NCBI GenBank assembly: GCA_031361295.1
Contig: JANMCN010000301.1
Location: 23,093 to 87,092, forward strand
DNA length: 64,000 bases
From: JALZOC01 sp031361295
GTDB taxonomy: Bacteria; Acidobacteriota; Vicinamibacteria; Vicinamibacterales; 2-12-FULL-66-21
Reading direction: 5' to 3'
This document shows, piece after piece, positions 26,264 to 34,745 of this stretch (positions are counted from its first letter, which is position 1; each line of letters begins with the position of its first letter). Position numbers and translations under genes: made by a program. The notes beneath the pieces are model-generated. The model made no database searches. It saw only the letters and a list, made by a program, of their open reading frames with translations, and had not been told where the DNA came from.

Positions 26264-27718
26264 TCAGCTCTGAAGAACCCAGGTGTCCTTGGAGCCGCCG
26301 CCCTGGGAGGAGTTCACGACGAGCGATCCTTTTCGCAGGGCGACGCGCGTCAACCCCCCAGGCACGATCGTCGTCTTCTCGCCGAAGAGCACATAGGGCC
26401 GCAGATCAACGTGGCGCGGCTGAATCTGGCCGTCGATGAAGCACGGCGCGGTCGAAAGGCTCAACACCGGCTGGGCGATGTAATTCCGTGGATCGGCCAG
26501 GATCCGCTCCCGCATGACCTCGCACTGCTCCCGTGAGCTGTGGGGGCCGATGAGCATGCCGTACCCGCCGGACTCGCCGACGGCCTTCACCACGAACTGA
26601 TCGAGGCGATCGATGACGTGGTTCCGCTCGACTTCCGTGCTCATCAGCATGGTTTCGACACTCCCGAGCACGGGATCCTGATCCAGGTAGTAGCGGATGA
26701 TCTTCGGCACGTAGGCGTAGATCGCCTTGTCGTCCGCGACGCCGGTCCCGAGCGCGTTGGCGAGCGTCACGTTGCCGGCACGGTAGGCGCTGAAGAGCCC
26801 GGCGGCCCCGAGCGCGGAGTCGACGCGGAACGCGAGCGGATCCAGGAAGTCGTCGTCCACGCGCCGGTAAATGACGTCCACGCGCTGCAGCCCCTTCGTG
26901 GTGCGCATGTAGACGACGTTGTCGTGGACCACGAGGTCGCGCCCCTCGACGAGCTCGATGCCCATCTGCCGGGCGAGGAAGGCGTGTTCGTAGTAGGCGG
27001 AGTTGTAGACGCCCGGCGTGAGCAGCACCGTCGTCGGATCGACGCACCCGTCCGGGGCGAGGGACCGAAGCGTCGAGAGCAGCGCCTGGCTGTACTGTTC
27101 GATGGGGCGGACGCCGTACCTGCGGAAGAGGGCCGGGAAGATCTGCTTCATGACCTTGCGGCTGGAGAGCATGTACGAGACGCCGCTCGGCACGCGCAGG
27201 TTGTCTTCGAGCACCACGAACTGGCCGTCCGGGAGCCGCACGAGGTCGGTGCCCATGACGTTCACATACGCGTCCCTGGGCACCTTCACGCCCGTCATCT
27301 GGCGGCGGAAGTGCCGGCACGTGTAGACCACGTCGGCGGGCACCACGCCGTCGGCGAGGATGTGGCGCTCGTGGTAGAGATCCTTCAGAAACAGGTTCAG
27401 CGCGGTGATTCTCTGGGTCAGGCCCTGCTCGATGACGTCCCAGTCGGCCGCCGAGATGATGCGCGGGAGGAGATCGTGGGGGAAAATCTTCTCGGTTCCC
27501 TCTTTCCGGCCGTACACGGTGAACGTGATGCCCTGATTGAAGAAGGACAGGTCCGCCTTCTGCTTGCTCCGGGAGAGCTCCTCAGGCGTGAGTTTCAGCA
27601 GTTCCTTGTGCAGCCGCTTGTAGGAGCGGCGCGGCTGCGCGCGGCTGTCGAGCATCTCGTCGAACGTGTCCTCGACGGGCGCGTAGCCGACAAAAGGATC
27701 CGTGGTCGCGACAGACAT
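26264..27718 (-). CDS. circularly permuted type-2 ATP-grasp protein (DUF404/DUF407)
   Basis: A 484-aa protein belonging to the circularly permuted ATP-grasp family. Segments seen include FFNQGITFTVYGRKEGTEK, LVRLPDGQFVVLEDNLRVPS, VSYMLSSRKVMKQIFP, DLVVHDNVVYMRTTKGL and AVGESGGYGMLIGPHSS, with the acidic EDNLR and GESGGYG parts matching ATP/Mg binding. It likely forms an amide (peptide-like) bond using ATP. It is separated from the Anbu peptidase gene by 17 bases and from the alpha-E gene by 6. This arrangement is a known conserved neighbourhood, so the call is firm even though the product is not known. Confidence 0.92.
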   Translation of the reverse strand: MSVATTDPFVGYAPVEDTFDEMLDSRAQPRRSYKRLHKELLKLTPEELSRSKQKADLSFFNQGITFTVYGRKEGTEKIFPHDLLPRIISAADWDVIEQGLTQRITALNLFLKDLYHERHILADGVVPADVVYTCRHFRRQMTGVKVPRDAYVNVMGTDLVRLPDGQFVVLEDNLRVPSGVSYMLSSRKVMKQIFPALFRRYGVRPIEQYSQALLSTLRSLAPDGCVDPTTVLLTPGVYNSAYYEHAFLARQMGIELVEGRDLVVHDNVVYMRTTKGLQRVDVIYRRVDDDFLDPLAFRVDSALGAAGLFSAYRAGNVTLANALGTGVADDKAIYAYVPKIIRYYLDQDPVLGSVETMLMSTEVERNHVIDRLDQFVVKAVGESGGYGMLIGPHSSREQCEVMRERILADPRNYIAQPVLSLSTAPCFIDGQIQPRHVDLRPYVLFGEKTTIVPGGLTRVALRKGSLVVNSSQGGGSKDTWVLQS

Positions 27719-27735
27719 GGATCAGCAGCCGGTGG

Positions 27736-28524
27736 TCACGTCTGGTGGCCGTCCTCGGGCCGCGCCCGCCAGGGACCCGCGGCATGCTGGGCACGGGCCG
27801 GCTCATCGAACTGGATCTCCGGGAGCTGTTCGACGGCCCGGCGGAGGGACTGTTCCCACGAGGCATGGATCCGGTTCAGATCCTCGTCGAGTGCCCCGAG
27901 GCGGCGGTGCCGGGTCACTTCGAAGCTGTTCTTCTTGTACAACAGCAAGTCGATGGGCGGCCCGACGGTCACGTTCGAGCGCATGGTGGCGTCGAACGAG
28001 AGCAGCGCATACTTCGCGGCGACCTCCAGGGTGGTCGCCATGTCGATCCCGCGATCGAGAATCGGTCGGCCGTATTTGCATTCGCCGAGCTGCAGGTAGG
28101 GGGAGTCCTCCGTCGCCTGCAGCGGGTTCCCCTGCGGATAGATCAGGTACAGGCCGGGCTCCTCGCCGCGGACCTGCCCGCCGAGCAGCAGGTTCACGTT
28201 GAAGTTGAAGCTGTCCCTCTCGAGCGCCGCGCGATCGATCTCCGACACGCGGCGGACGCAGTCACCGACCATGCGGGCGGCGTGGTACATGGAGCTGGCC
28301 TGCGCGAGCCCCTGGCCGGCGTCGAAATCGTGGCGGAGCAGCGACAGGACGGACTGGCTGATCGAAAGGCTGCCGCTCGTGAGGATCACGAACACGCGCT
28401 CGCCGTCCTGGACGAACCGGTACATCTTCCGGCAGGTATTCACTTGATCGAAGCCGGCGTTGGATCGCGAGTCGGAGGCCATCACGAGCCCCTCGTCTGT
28501 CACAATCCCCAGGCAATACGTCAC
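27736..28524 (-). CDS. anbu: Anbu-type proteasome-like peptidase
   Basis: A 262-aa Ntn-hydrolase of the Anbu (bacterial proteasome homologue) family. The N-terminus MTYCLGIVTDEGLVMASDSR exposes Thr2, the expected nucleophile after Met removal; SRSNAGFDQVNTCRKMYRF follows, as in known Anbu proteins. ILTSGSLSISQSVLSLL and the EGDSFN-type middle (FNFNVNLLLGGQVRGEE) fit the family. The start is GTG at 28524 with a GAGG a few bases ahead. It opens the operon Anbu, ATP-grasp, alpha-E, transglutaminase. A second transglutaminase lies divergently 198 bases away. Anbu rings are reported in other bacteria, but their substrate remains debated. Confidence 0.93.
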   Translation of the reverse strand: MTYCLGIVTDEGLVMASDSRSNAGFDQVNTCRKMYRFVQDGERVFVILTSGSLSISQSVLSLLRHDFDAGQGLAQASSMYHAARMVGDCVRRVSEIDRAALERDSFNFNVNLLLGGQVRGEEPGLYLIYPQGNPLQATEDSPYLQLGECKYGRPILDRGIDMATTLEVAAKYALLSFDATMRSNVTVGPPIDLLLYKKNSFEVTRHRRLGALDEDLNRIHASWEQSLRRAVEQLPEIQFDEPARAQHAAGPWRARPEDGHQT

Positions 28525-28722
28525 AGGTCCTCACGGGTGGAACGGTTGATGGCCTCATCATACACGGCGCACTCCATCGGGGCCCACGGCGCCGCGGCAA
28601 TTGCGGTAAGGTGGATGCGACCGCGGTACGACGCTGCAATGCCCGGGCCGCCAGAGATTGCCTAACTCGCGCCAGAGTCCGCCGGAAAGAATTCTGGCCC
28701 ATCCCATGAATAGGCACCACCC

Positions 28723-29583
28723 ATGCTGATTCGTCTAGGCTACGACATCCAGTTCCAGGTCGGGTCCGCCGTGCCGCTCGTGGCCCTGCTGTCGGTGCAT
28801 CCGTCCCGACGGGGAGACCTCCAGCTGCCCGACCAGGTGACCGTGGAAGGCAACGGCACCGCCATGGAATACCACGACAGTTTCGGAAACATCTGTACTC
28901 GCCTCCTCGCGTCGCCGGGCACGCTCCGCCTGACGAACTCCACCGTCATCCATGATTCCGGACTGCCTGATGCCGTGAGCCCGGACGCGCGCGAGGTGCC
29001 CGTCCAGGACCTGCCCCCCGAGACGCTCCGATTTCTGATGGCCAGTCGCTTTTGTGAGGTGGATCTGCTGTCGGCAACCGCGGTCGAGCTGTTCGGTGGC
29101 GCCCCGAAGGGCTGGCGGAGGGTCCAGGCAGTCTGCGAGTGGATTTATTCGAGAGTGACCTTCAGTTACCCGGACGCCCGGCCGACGCGAACGGCCCTCG
29201 GGGTTTATACGGAACGAATCGGCGTGTGTCGTGATTTCCAGCACCTGGCGGTGACATTCTGCCGGGCGCTGAACATCCCGGCCCGCTACGCCACCGGGTA
29301 CCTGGGCGATATCGGCGTCCCTCCGTCAGGCCCCATGGATTTCAGCGCGTGGTTCGAGGCCTACCTGGAAGATCGGTGGTGGACATTCGACGCCAGGCAC
29401 AACCAGCCGCGAATCGGCAGGGTGCTGCTGGCCACCGGGCTGGACGCCACCGACGTGGCCATCACGACCTCGTTCGGCAGCGCGAGGCTGTCGCACTTCG
29501 AGGTGGTGACCGACGAAATACCCGACCACGGCGGAAATGCCGCGACATTTTCGTCAGAGCCGCAGAAAGCACAACGTTTCTGA
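28723..29583 (+). CDS. transglutaminase-fold protein, second copy, His replaced
   Basis: A 286-aa transglutaminase-like protein, divergent from the Anbu operon. It has the N-terminal domain (LIRLGYDIQFQVG) and the catalytic Cys at C169 in IGVCRDFQHL. In the region that in the operon copy reads THAWVEAL, this one reads DFSAWFEAYL, so the catalytic His position holds Ser208; the Asp is probably D223 in TFDARHN. The loop GRVLLATGLDATDVAI is typical of the larger transglutaminase group. The close partner at 24363 keeps the full triad. It may be inactive, may use another histidine, or may work in binding. I am sure of the fold but not of activity. Confidence 0.85.
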   Translation: MLIRLGYDIQFQVGSAVPLVALLSVHPSRRGDLQLPDQVTVEGNGTAMEYHDSFGNICTRLLASPGTLRLTNSTVIHDSGLPDAVSPDAREVPVQDLPPETLRFLMASRFCEVDLLSATAVELFGGAPKGWRRVQAVCEWIYSRVTFSYPDARPTRTALGVYTERIGVCRDFQHLAVTFCRALNIPARYATGYLGDIGVPPSGPMDFSAWFEAYLEDRWWTFDARHNQPRIGRVLLATGLDATDVAITTSFGSARLSHFEVVTDEIPDHGGNAATFSSEPQKAQRF

Positions 29584-29641
29584 CCCGTTGCGGCGGCCGG
29601 GCGGGCGTCAGGCGGCGGCCGCGAGGCGCTGGGGTCGAAAT

Positions 29642-29652
29642 GGGGACGGTTG
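29642..29652 (+). repeat. GGGGACGGTTG intergenic word, copy 2
   Basis: Second copy of the 11-base word seen at 22838-22848, again in a convergent gap of about 118 bases. The surrounding GTCGAAATGGGGACGGTTGTC resembles the flank of REP-like elements, but no perfect inverted repeat is present. Confidence 0.35.
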
Positions 29653-29701
29653 TCGGGGCGTTTCCAGGCGACGTAATTGTCTGGACCGAGGCTCCGTGGC
29701 G

Positions 29702-30547
29702 TTAGCGTTGTCGCTTTCCGATCTCATCCCCGCGCGGCGATTGTGAGGCGGGGCCCGGGTCGGTCGTGGCAATTTCGAGCTCCGCCACGGTCACCCGCCG
29801 ATACGACTGCCGGAGTTTCGGCGCTCCTGCGACGAAGCTCCGCAGCGCCCGCAACTGGTGCAGGTACCCCAGCGCCTCTTTCAGGTTCATCTTGCTCTCA
29901 CCGGCCGTGCGCCCGACGAAGACGTAGGGGACTTCGACCACGGCGCGGGGCCGGCTGCGCACCAGCAGTTCCAGGCAGATCTTGAACCCGCCCGCAGAGA
30001 TGTGGACGCCGCGCGCCAGTTCGCGGCGGATCAGGAAAAATCCCGACGTCGCGTCTCGAATTGGCGTCAGCCCTCGCGCCATCACACACGCGATCCTCGA
30101 CATGATCAGCCGGCTCGTCTCCCAGTTGCGCGTGCCGCCGCCGGGCACGTAGCGGCTCGCCACGACCACGTCCGTGGCGGTACCCTGCATCACCGCGAGC
30201 ATCCTCGGCAGCAAAGAGGGCGGGTGGCTCAAGTCGGCGTCGATCACGCCGACGACGGGCGCGGTGGCGGCGGCGAACCCTTCGATCACCGCCGTGCCGA
30301 GCCCGAGCTTCCCGGCGCGGTGGAGCACACGGATGCGATATCGCCCGGCGAGCTGGTCGGCCAGTGCGCCGGTTCCGTCCGGAGAGTTGTCGTCTACGAC
30401 AATCAGCTCGCCTTCGACGCGCTCGGCGGCATACGCGGCAAAGATCGCCTCGACGAGATCGGCCAGCCGCTCACGCTCGTTATACGTGGGGACGACAATC
30501 GAGATCGTGGCTGGGCCAGGCGGGGCGGTCAAGGATGGGACTCGCAA
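29702..30547 (-). CDS. GT2 polyprenol monophosphomannose synthase-type transferase
   Basis: A 281-aa DPM1 homologue. Signatures: ISIVVPTYNERERLADLV, VVDDNSPDGTGALADQL, HRAGKLGLGTAVIEGF, VIDADLSHPPSLLPRM, SGFFLIRRE and VPYVFVGRTAGESKMN. It lacks C-terminal membrane helices and ends in a polar tail. The start is a TTG at 30547, preceded by an AT-rich stretch that contains a TATAAT on the other strand. It is divergent from a GT-C gene at 30579, so polyprenyl-P-sugar synthesis and use are again neighbours. The substrate may be GDP-mannose, but this is inference. Confidence 0.9.
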   Translation of the reverse strand: MRVPSLTAPPGPATISIVVPTYNERERLADLVEAIFAAYAAERVEGELIVVDDNSPDGTGALADQLAGRYRIRVLHRAGKLGLGTAVIEGFAAATAPVVGVIDADLSHPPSLLPRMLAVMQGTATDVVVASRYVPGGGTRNWETSRLIMSRIACVMARGLTPIRDATSGFFLIRRELARGVHISAGGFKICLELLVRSRPRAVVEVPYVFVGRTAGESKMNLKEALGYLHQLRALRSFVAGAPKLRQSYRRVTVAELEIATTDPGPASQSPRGDEIGKRQR

Positions 30548-30551
30548 GCAC

Positions 30552-30557
30552 TATAAT
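30552..30557 (+). promoter_or_regulatory. candidate -10 box TATAAT
   Basis: A perfect TATAAT lies 21 bases before the ATG at 30579. No TTGACA-like box occurs at 16-18 bases upstream; the region there is TCAAGG. The hexamer is therefore a plausible but unproven promoter for the second glycan block. Confidence 0.4.
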
Positions 30558-30578
30558 TCAAGCGCCCGTCTCTCTTAC

Positions 30579-32123
30579 ATGACGAACCGCCTGTTTCTGA
30601 CGCTCGCGTGCGTCCTTCTCGCCGTGCGCCTTCCGTCGCTCGCGCAGCCCATGGGCGCCGACCAGGGGCTGTACATGTACGTGGGCGACCGCATCCTTCA
30701 TGGCGACCTCCCGTACCGGGATGCCTGGGATCAGAAGCCCCCGGCCATCCACCTGGCGTATGCCGGGATGCGTGCGCTGTGGCCCCATGGGTCGGCGGTG
30801 CCGGCGATGGACCTGTTGATGACCGGCGTCACCGCCGCGCTGCTCTGGAATCTCGGGGCGCGTGTCGCGACGCCTGCCGTCGGGCAGTGGGCGGCGCTTC
30901 TATTGCTCCTGCTCTCGAATCCCGCGTTTGCGCGCCTCGGCGGCGTCAGCGTGCGCGCCCAGTGCGAGACGTTCATCGGCGCGGCGATCACGGGGGCGTT
31001 CCTGCTTCTCGCCAGCAGCCGGACCCGCCAGGGCACGGCCAGGATCGCAGCAGCCGGCGCACTCTTCGGGATCGCGTTCACGTTCAAGTACAACGCGGCC
31101 GTCTACGCGGGAGCGGGTCTCGTCGCGCTCCTTCTCTGGAGGCGCTTGTCTCCAGCCGCCGTCGTCGCGATGGCGGGCGGCTTCGTCGTGCCGTCCATCG
31201 GCCTGGCCGCGTGGCTCTGGAGCGGTCACACGCTCGGCGCCCTCTACGATGCCACGTTCGCCTACAACCTCCGCTACTCCGGCGAGACGTATGCGGGACC
31301 CCTGCACGCGGTCGCATACCTGCTGACGTTCCCAGTGCGGCACGCGCGCGTCGATGCATTGTGGCTGGTCGGCGGAGCGGGGTGCGCCGTGCTGCTCGTG
31401 GCCTCGGCCGGCGCACGCGAGCGGCTGCTGGGTGTCGCCTGGGTCGCTGCCGCATGCCTCTCCGTGGCCATCAACGGCAGCCGTGACCTGCCTCAGTATT
31501 TCGTGCAGGCCGCGCCCGCCCTCGCGCTCGCCGGGGCGTGGGCCGGTTCCCTTCTGTGGAGCCGGTGGCGGGGAGCGACGGTGGCCGTGGCGCTCATCGC
31601 CGCGGTGGCGGTCTGGCGCGTCGACGACTTCCCCAAACTTTTCGACAACACGTGGCGCGATGCCGCGCACATCCTGGGCCGCACGAGCGATCAGGAACAC
31701 CTCGCACGCTACGGAGACCGGGCCACGCGGAAGTACTCCGCGCTGGCGGTTTCGCAGCTCGGGTCCTTCCTGCGCGCGCGGTCGAGCCCTTCCGACCGCG
31801 TGTTCGTGTTCGGCTTCTCGTGCGGAGCGTATGTCGAGGCCGGCCGTGCGAGTGCGTCACGATTCTTCTGGAGCCGCCCGGTGATCGCCGGATTCAAGGA
31901 CGGCCAGCCTGGGTACGGCGCGAGCGGCCTCCTCGACGATCTCCGCCGAACGCCTCCCGCGGTCGTGGCGCTCCAGCAGCGCGACTGGTTCCCCGACGTG
32001 GACGACTCGTCGCATTTCTTCATGGCGAACGCTCCGCTGGCGGGGTGGCTGCGTGCGTCGTACGAGCGGGTCGATGCCGTCCCGGGTTTCGACGTCTGGG
32101 TGCGACGGGAGCCGGCCCATTGA
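30579..32123 (+). CDS. GT39-like membrane glycosyltransferase
   Basis: A 514-aa polytopic protein that begins LFLTLACVLLAVRLPSL, followed by MGADQGLYMYVGDRILHGD and YRDAWDQKPPAIHLAYA. That acidic loop and the DQKPP motif match the catalytic face of GT39-type (ArnT/PMT-related) transferases. Later helices are Ala/Leu/Val-rich. ATG 30579 is preceded by a TATAAT box; an upstream in-frame extension is antisense to the DPM1-like gene and is rejected. Its TGA overlaps a TTG for the next GT-C gene. It probably transfers a lipid-linked sugar at the periplasmic face. Confidence 0.78.
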   Translation: MTNRLFLTLACVLLAVRLPSLAQPMGADQGLYMYVGDRILHGDLPYRDAWDQKPPAIHLAYAGMRALWPHGSAVPAMDLLMTGVTAALLWNLGARVATPAVGQWAALLLLLLSNPAFARLGGVSVRAQCETFIGAAITGAFLLLASSRTRQGTARIAAAGALFGIAFTFKYNAAVYAGAGLVALLLWRRLSPAAVVAMAGGFVVPSIGLAAWLWSGHTLGALYDATFAYNLRYSGETYAGPLHAVAYLLTFPVRHARVDALWLVGGAGCAVLLVASAGARERLLGVAWVAAACLSVAINGSRDLPQYFVQAAPALALAGAWAGSLLWSRWRGATVAVALIAAVAVWRVDDFPKLFDNTWRDAAHILGRTSDQEHLARYGDRATRKYSALAVSQLGSFLRARSSPSDRVFVFGFSCGAYVEAGRASASRFFWSRPVIAGFKDGQPGYGASGLLDDLRRTPPAVVALQQRDWFPDVDDSSHFFMANAPLAGWLRASYERVDAVPGFDVWVRREPAH

Positions 32124-33901
32124 CGGCACCCGTTCACGATGTGTCGCCACGAACGTTCCGGCTCTGGCTGCTGGCGGTGCTGGCCGTGGCCGCCGTCCTG
32201 CGCGGGATCTTCCCCGCTGCCGATCCCCCCTGGGCCGCACCCGTTGGCGTCGTCTGGCACGACGAGGGTGCGTGGGTCCACAACGCGCGAAACAAGGCGC
32301 TGTTCGGGGCGTGGACGGAGGACGCATGGAACCCCATGTACATCGCGCCCGTGTTCACCGGGCTGGAGTATGCGTCGTTCAAGGCGTTCGGCGTCGGCGT
32401 CCGGCAGGCGCGCCTGGTGTCGGAGGTGTGCGGGCTTGCGTCCGTGTGGCTTCTCGCGTTGGGGGTGGCGCGGGTTGGCGGACGGCGGGCCGGACTCATC
32501 GCGGGCGGGCTGCTCGCCACCAATTATGTCTACGTGATGTGGAACCGCGCGGCGCTGATGGAAGGACCGATGGTCGCCTTCATGGTGGCCTCATGGTATT
32601 GCTACGTCCGCGCACAGGCGCAGCCCCTCTGGGGCGCCGGCGCGGCCGCGGCCGCCCTGCTGGCGTTCTTCACCAAGGCCTCGGCCGCCTTTTTCGTCGC
32701 CGCGCTTGCACTCGACGCCGCGTTGACGCTGGTGCACGCGAGCAGTGCGAGGCGGTCGGCACCCCTGCCGGCTCATCCACCCACCGACGCGGCGGCTGAC
32801 TGCCCACGGCCGCTACCGGAGAACCCGACAGCGGCCTGGCTGGTGCTGGCGGCGCTCGTCGCGTGCGGAGCGCTGGCAGTCCTGATCTTCGTGGGACCCA
32901 ACTGGACGGACTACCGCTTTTACAACTGGCAGATGTCGGTCACGCGCAAGCCCTCGTACACCATGCGTGCGTTGATCGATCGCGTGACCTGGTTCCCGAT
33001 CCTGCACGACCTGTTCACCCGGTCGTGGTTCATTCTCGCGGTCGGCGCGACGGCGGGACTTGGAATGCTGGCGCGGTGGCGGACGCTGCTCCCTTCAGAA
33101 CGATTCCTGCTTCTCTGGCTCGGCCTGGGCGCAACGGAACTGGTCCTCCACGACGTCGGAAACGAGCGGCGGTTCATCGTTTTCATCCCGGTGCTCGTCG
33201 CCGTGACGGCAATCGTGCTCGGACGGGACCACGTCCTGGTGCGCGGGTTCCACATGTCGCGCCGTCGCGCGCTGCTGGCGCTTCCGGTCGTGCTTTACGC
33301 GGGCTACGTGGTCGCCGGCGCACTGCTGCGACTCGCGTTCCTGCACGAGGTCCGACCGAATGTCCGGCTCGCGTCGGTCGTCGCAACGGGGCTTGCCGCG
33401 CTCATCTACGGCACCTGGCCGCGTATTCCACGGGCCCTGGCAAGAAACCCGTGGACCCCGGCAGGCGCGGTCGGGGTCGCGACCCTCGTGTGCATGGGGC
33501 AGGTGGCGCAGTTCGCCCAGTGGGCGGCCGGGCGTTCCTACAAGAACTACGCGGCTTCGCTGGAGCTCGGCCGTGTGCTGCCCCCCGGCACCCTGGTGCA
33601 CGGAAAGCTCGCCAACGGCCTTTCGCTCGAAAATCGCATCCGTCCGATCTTCGTGGGACGAGGCTTCGGCAACTACGACGACAGGAGGCGCCGGGATGAT
33701 GTGCGATATATTCTGACCTACGTGGCGCCGAGCGTCGGCTACGAGTCGCAGGCGGGAAATCCCATCATCCAGGACGTACTCACGGCTTACCCGAACCGCA
33801 GAATCATCATGACCTTCGACGTCGCGGAGACTGCCACGGGCCACGATCGTGCCGCCCTCATCGACAAATTCGGCGGCGACGGACGGCACGAGCAACGATG
33901 A
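32120..33901 (+). CDS. GT39-like membrane glycosyltransferase
   Basis: A 593-aa polytopic protein with at least ten hydrophobic segments. The first periplasmic loop GVVWHDEGAWVHNARNKALF carries the acidic DE pair typical of GT39 enzymes; NYVYVMWNRAALMEGPMVAF is another family feature. There is a polar insert of about 35 residues in the middle (ARRSAPLPAHPPTDAAADCP), and a long C-terminal soluble part including LVHGKLANGLSLENRIRPIF. The start is TTG at 32120, overlapping the previous stop (TTGA); GTG at 32141 is an alternative. It forms a tandem pair with the preceding gene, as expected for two GT-C enzymes that work on successive sugars. Confidence 0.78.
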   Translation: MTAPVHDVSPRTFRLWLLAVLAVAAVLRGIFPAADPPWAAPVGVVWHDEGAWVHNARNKALFGAWTEDAWNPMYIAPVFTGLEYASFKAFGVGVRQARLVSEVCGLASVWLLALGVARVGGRRAGLIAGGLLATNYVYVMWNRAALMEGPMVAFMVASWYCYVRAQAQPLWGAGAAAAALLAFFTKASAAFFVAALALDAALTLVHASSARRSAPLPAHPPTDAAADCPRPLPENPTAAWLVLAALVACGALAVLIFVGPNWTDYRFYNWQMSVTRKPSYTMRALIDRVTWFPILHDLFTRSWFILAVGATAGLGMLARWRTLLPSERFLLLWLGLGATELVLHDVGNERRFIVFIPVLVAVTAIVLGRDHVLVRGFHMSRRRALLALPVVLYAGYVVAGALLRLAFLHEVRPNVRLASVVATGLAALIYGTWPRIPRALARNPWTPAGAVGVATLVCMGQVAQFAQWAAGRSYKNYAASLELGRVLPPGTLVHGKLANGLSLENRIRPIFVGRGFGNYDDRRRRDDVRYILTYVAPSVGYESQAGNPIIQDVLTAYPNRRIIMTFDVAETATGHDRAALIDKFGGDGRHEQR

Positions 33902-33907
33902 GTCGAC

Positions 33908-34744
33908 GTGCGAAGGATTGACGACAGCGCCATCAAGGCGCATGCGGATTTACGGTTCCGGTCCGAATACGATTACGCGCTGTTCGAGTACTACCGGAGC
34001 GCCAAAGTGCTGTCCTTCCTCGACCGCGCGGGCATCACCCTCCGCGGACGCGTGCTGGACGCGGGCTGTGGCGGCGGTGGGATGCCGCTCTCCCTGGCCG
34101 AGGAAGCGCGATGGGTGGTCGGCATCGATCCCGTCGAGCGGTTCCAGGATGCGGGCGTCCGCCTGGGACGTGAGCGGGGGCTTCGCAACCTGCAGTTTGC
34201 GCTCGCCGACGGGATGGCATTGCCGTTTCCTGCGGCGGTGTTCGACCTCGTCCTGTCGCACGCGGTCATCGAGCACGTGGCCGACGCGTCCCTGTACCTG
34301 CGCGAGTGCGCGCGCGTGCTCGCACCGGGCGGTCACGTGTATCTCTCGACCTCTCCGCACCTGTCGTTTGCGGGAGCGCACCTGCCGCGTCTCCGCGTGC
34401 CGATCCCGCTGCACCTCGTCTTCGGACGGCGGATCGCCTTCGCGACGTTCCAGCGGCTGGCGCGAGTGGCTCCCTGGACCCTTCGTGAGCGGGCGCACGA
34501 GAACTCCTTCATCAGGGCCGCGCGGCGCGGCGAGATCAAGCACGACGATCTCCTGGAAAAAGTCACGGTCGCCCGTCTGAGGGCGCAGATCGCCGCCGCG
34601 GGTCTCCGCATCGTCAGGGAAGAGCTCCACGCCACGTCGACCGTGCGCCGCATGCCGGCCGCCATTGCCGGATGGATCACGAACAGCGCACTGACGCAGG
34701 ACGCGCTCATCAGCAACATGGAATACGTACTGGCGAGGGCCTAG
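33908..34744 (+). CDS. class I SAM-dependent methyltransferase
   Basis: A 278-aa enzyme with motif I GRVLDAGCGGGGMPLSLAE, VVGIDPVERFQDAG, and the post-motif region FDLVLSHAVIEHVADASLYL and LAPGGHVYLSTSPHL. The C-terminal region (RFx, LRAQIAAAGLRIVREELH) looks like a substrate-binding lid. The GTG start is seven bases after the GT-C stop. It likely methylates a sugar of the glycan or a lipid intermediate. There is no clear target-specific domain. Confidence 0.88.
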   Translation: MRRIDDSAIKAHADLRFRSEYDYALFEYYRSAKVLSFLDRAGITLRGRVLDAGCGGGGMPLSLAEEARWVVGIDPVERFQDAGVRLGRERGLRNLQFALADGMALPFPAAVFDLVLSHAVIEHVADASLYLRECARVLAPGGHVYLSTSPHLSFAGAHLPRLRVPIPLHLVFGRRIAFATFQRLARVAPWTLRERAHENSFIRAARRGEIKHDDLLEKVTVARLRAQIAAAGLRIVREELHATSTVRRMPAAIAGWITNSALTQDALISNMEYVLARA

Positions 34745-34745
34745 C

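Noticed and set aside
26540..28099. Plus-strand frame opposite the ATP-grasp/Anbu genes
   Set aside because: Arg/His/Val-rich shadow without conserved segments.
28525..28722. Small gene in the gap between Anbu and the divergent transglutaminase
   Set aside because: No frame with a good ribosome site; probably a shared promoter region.
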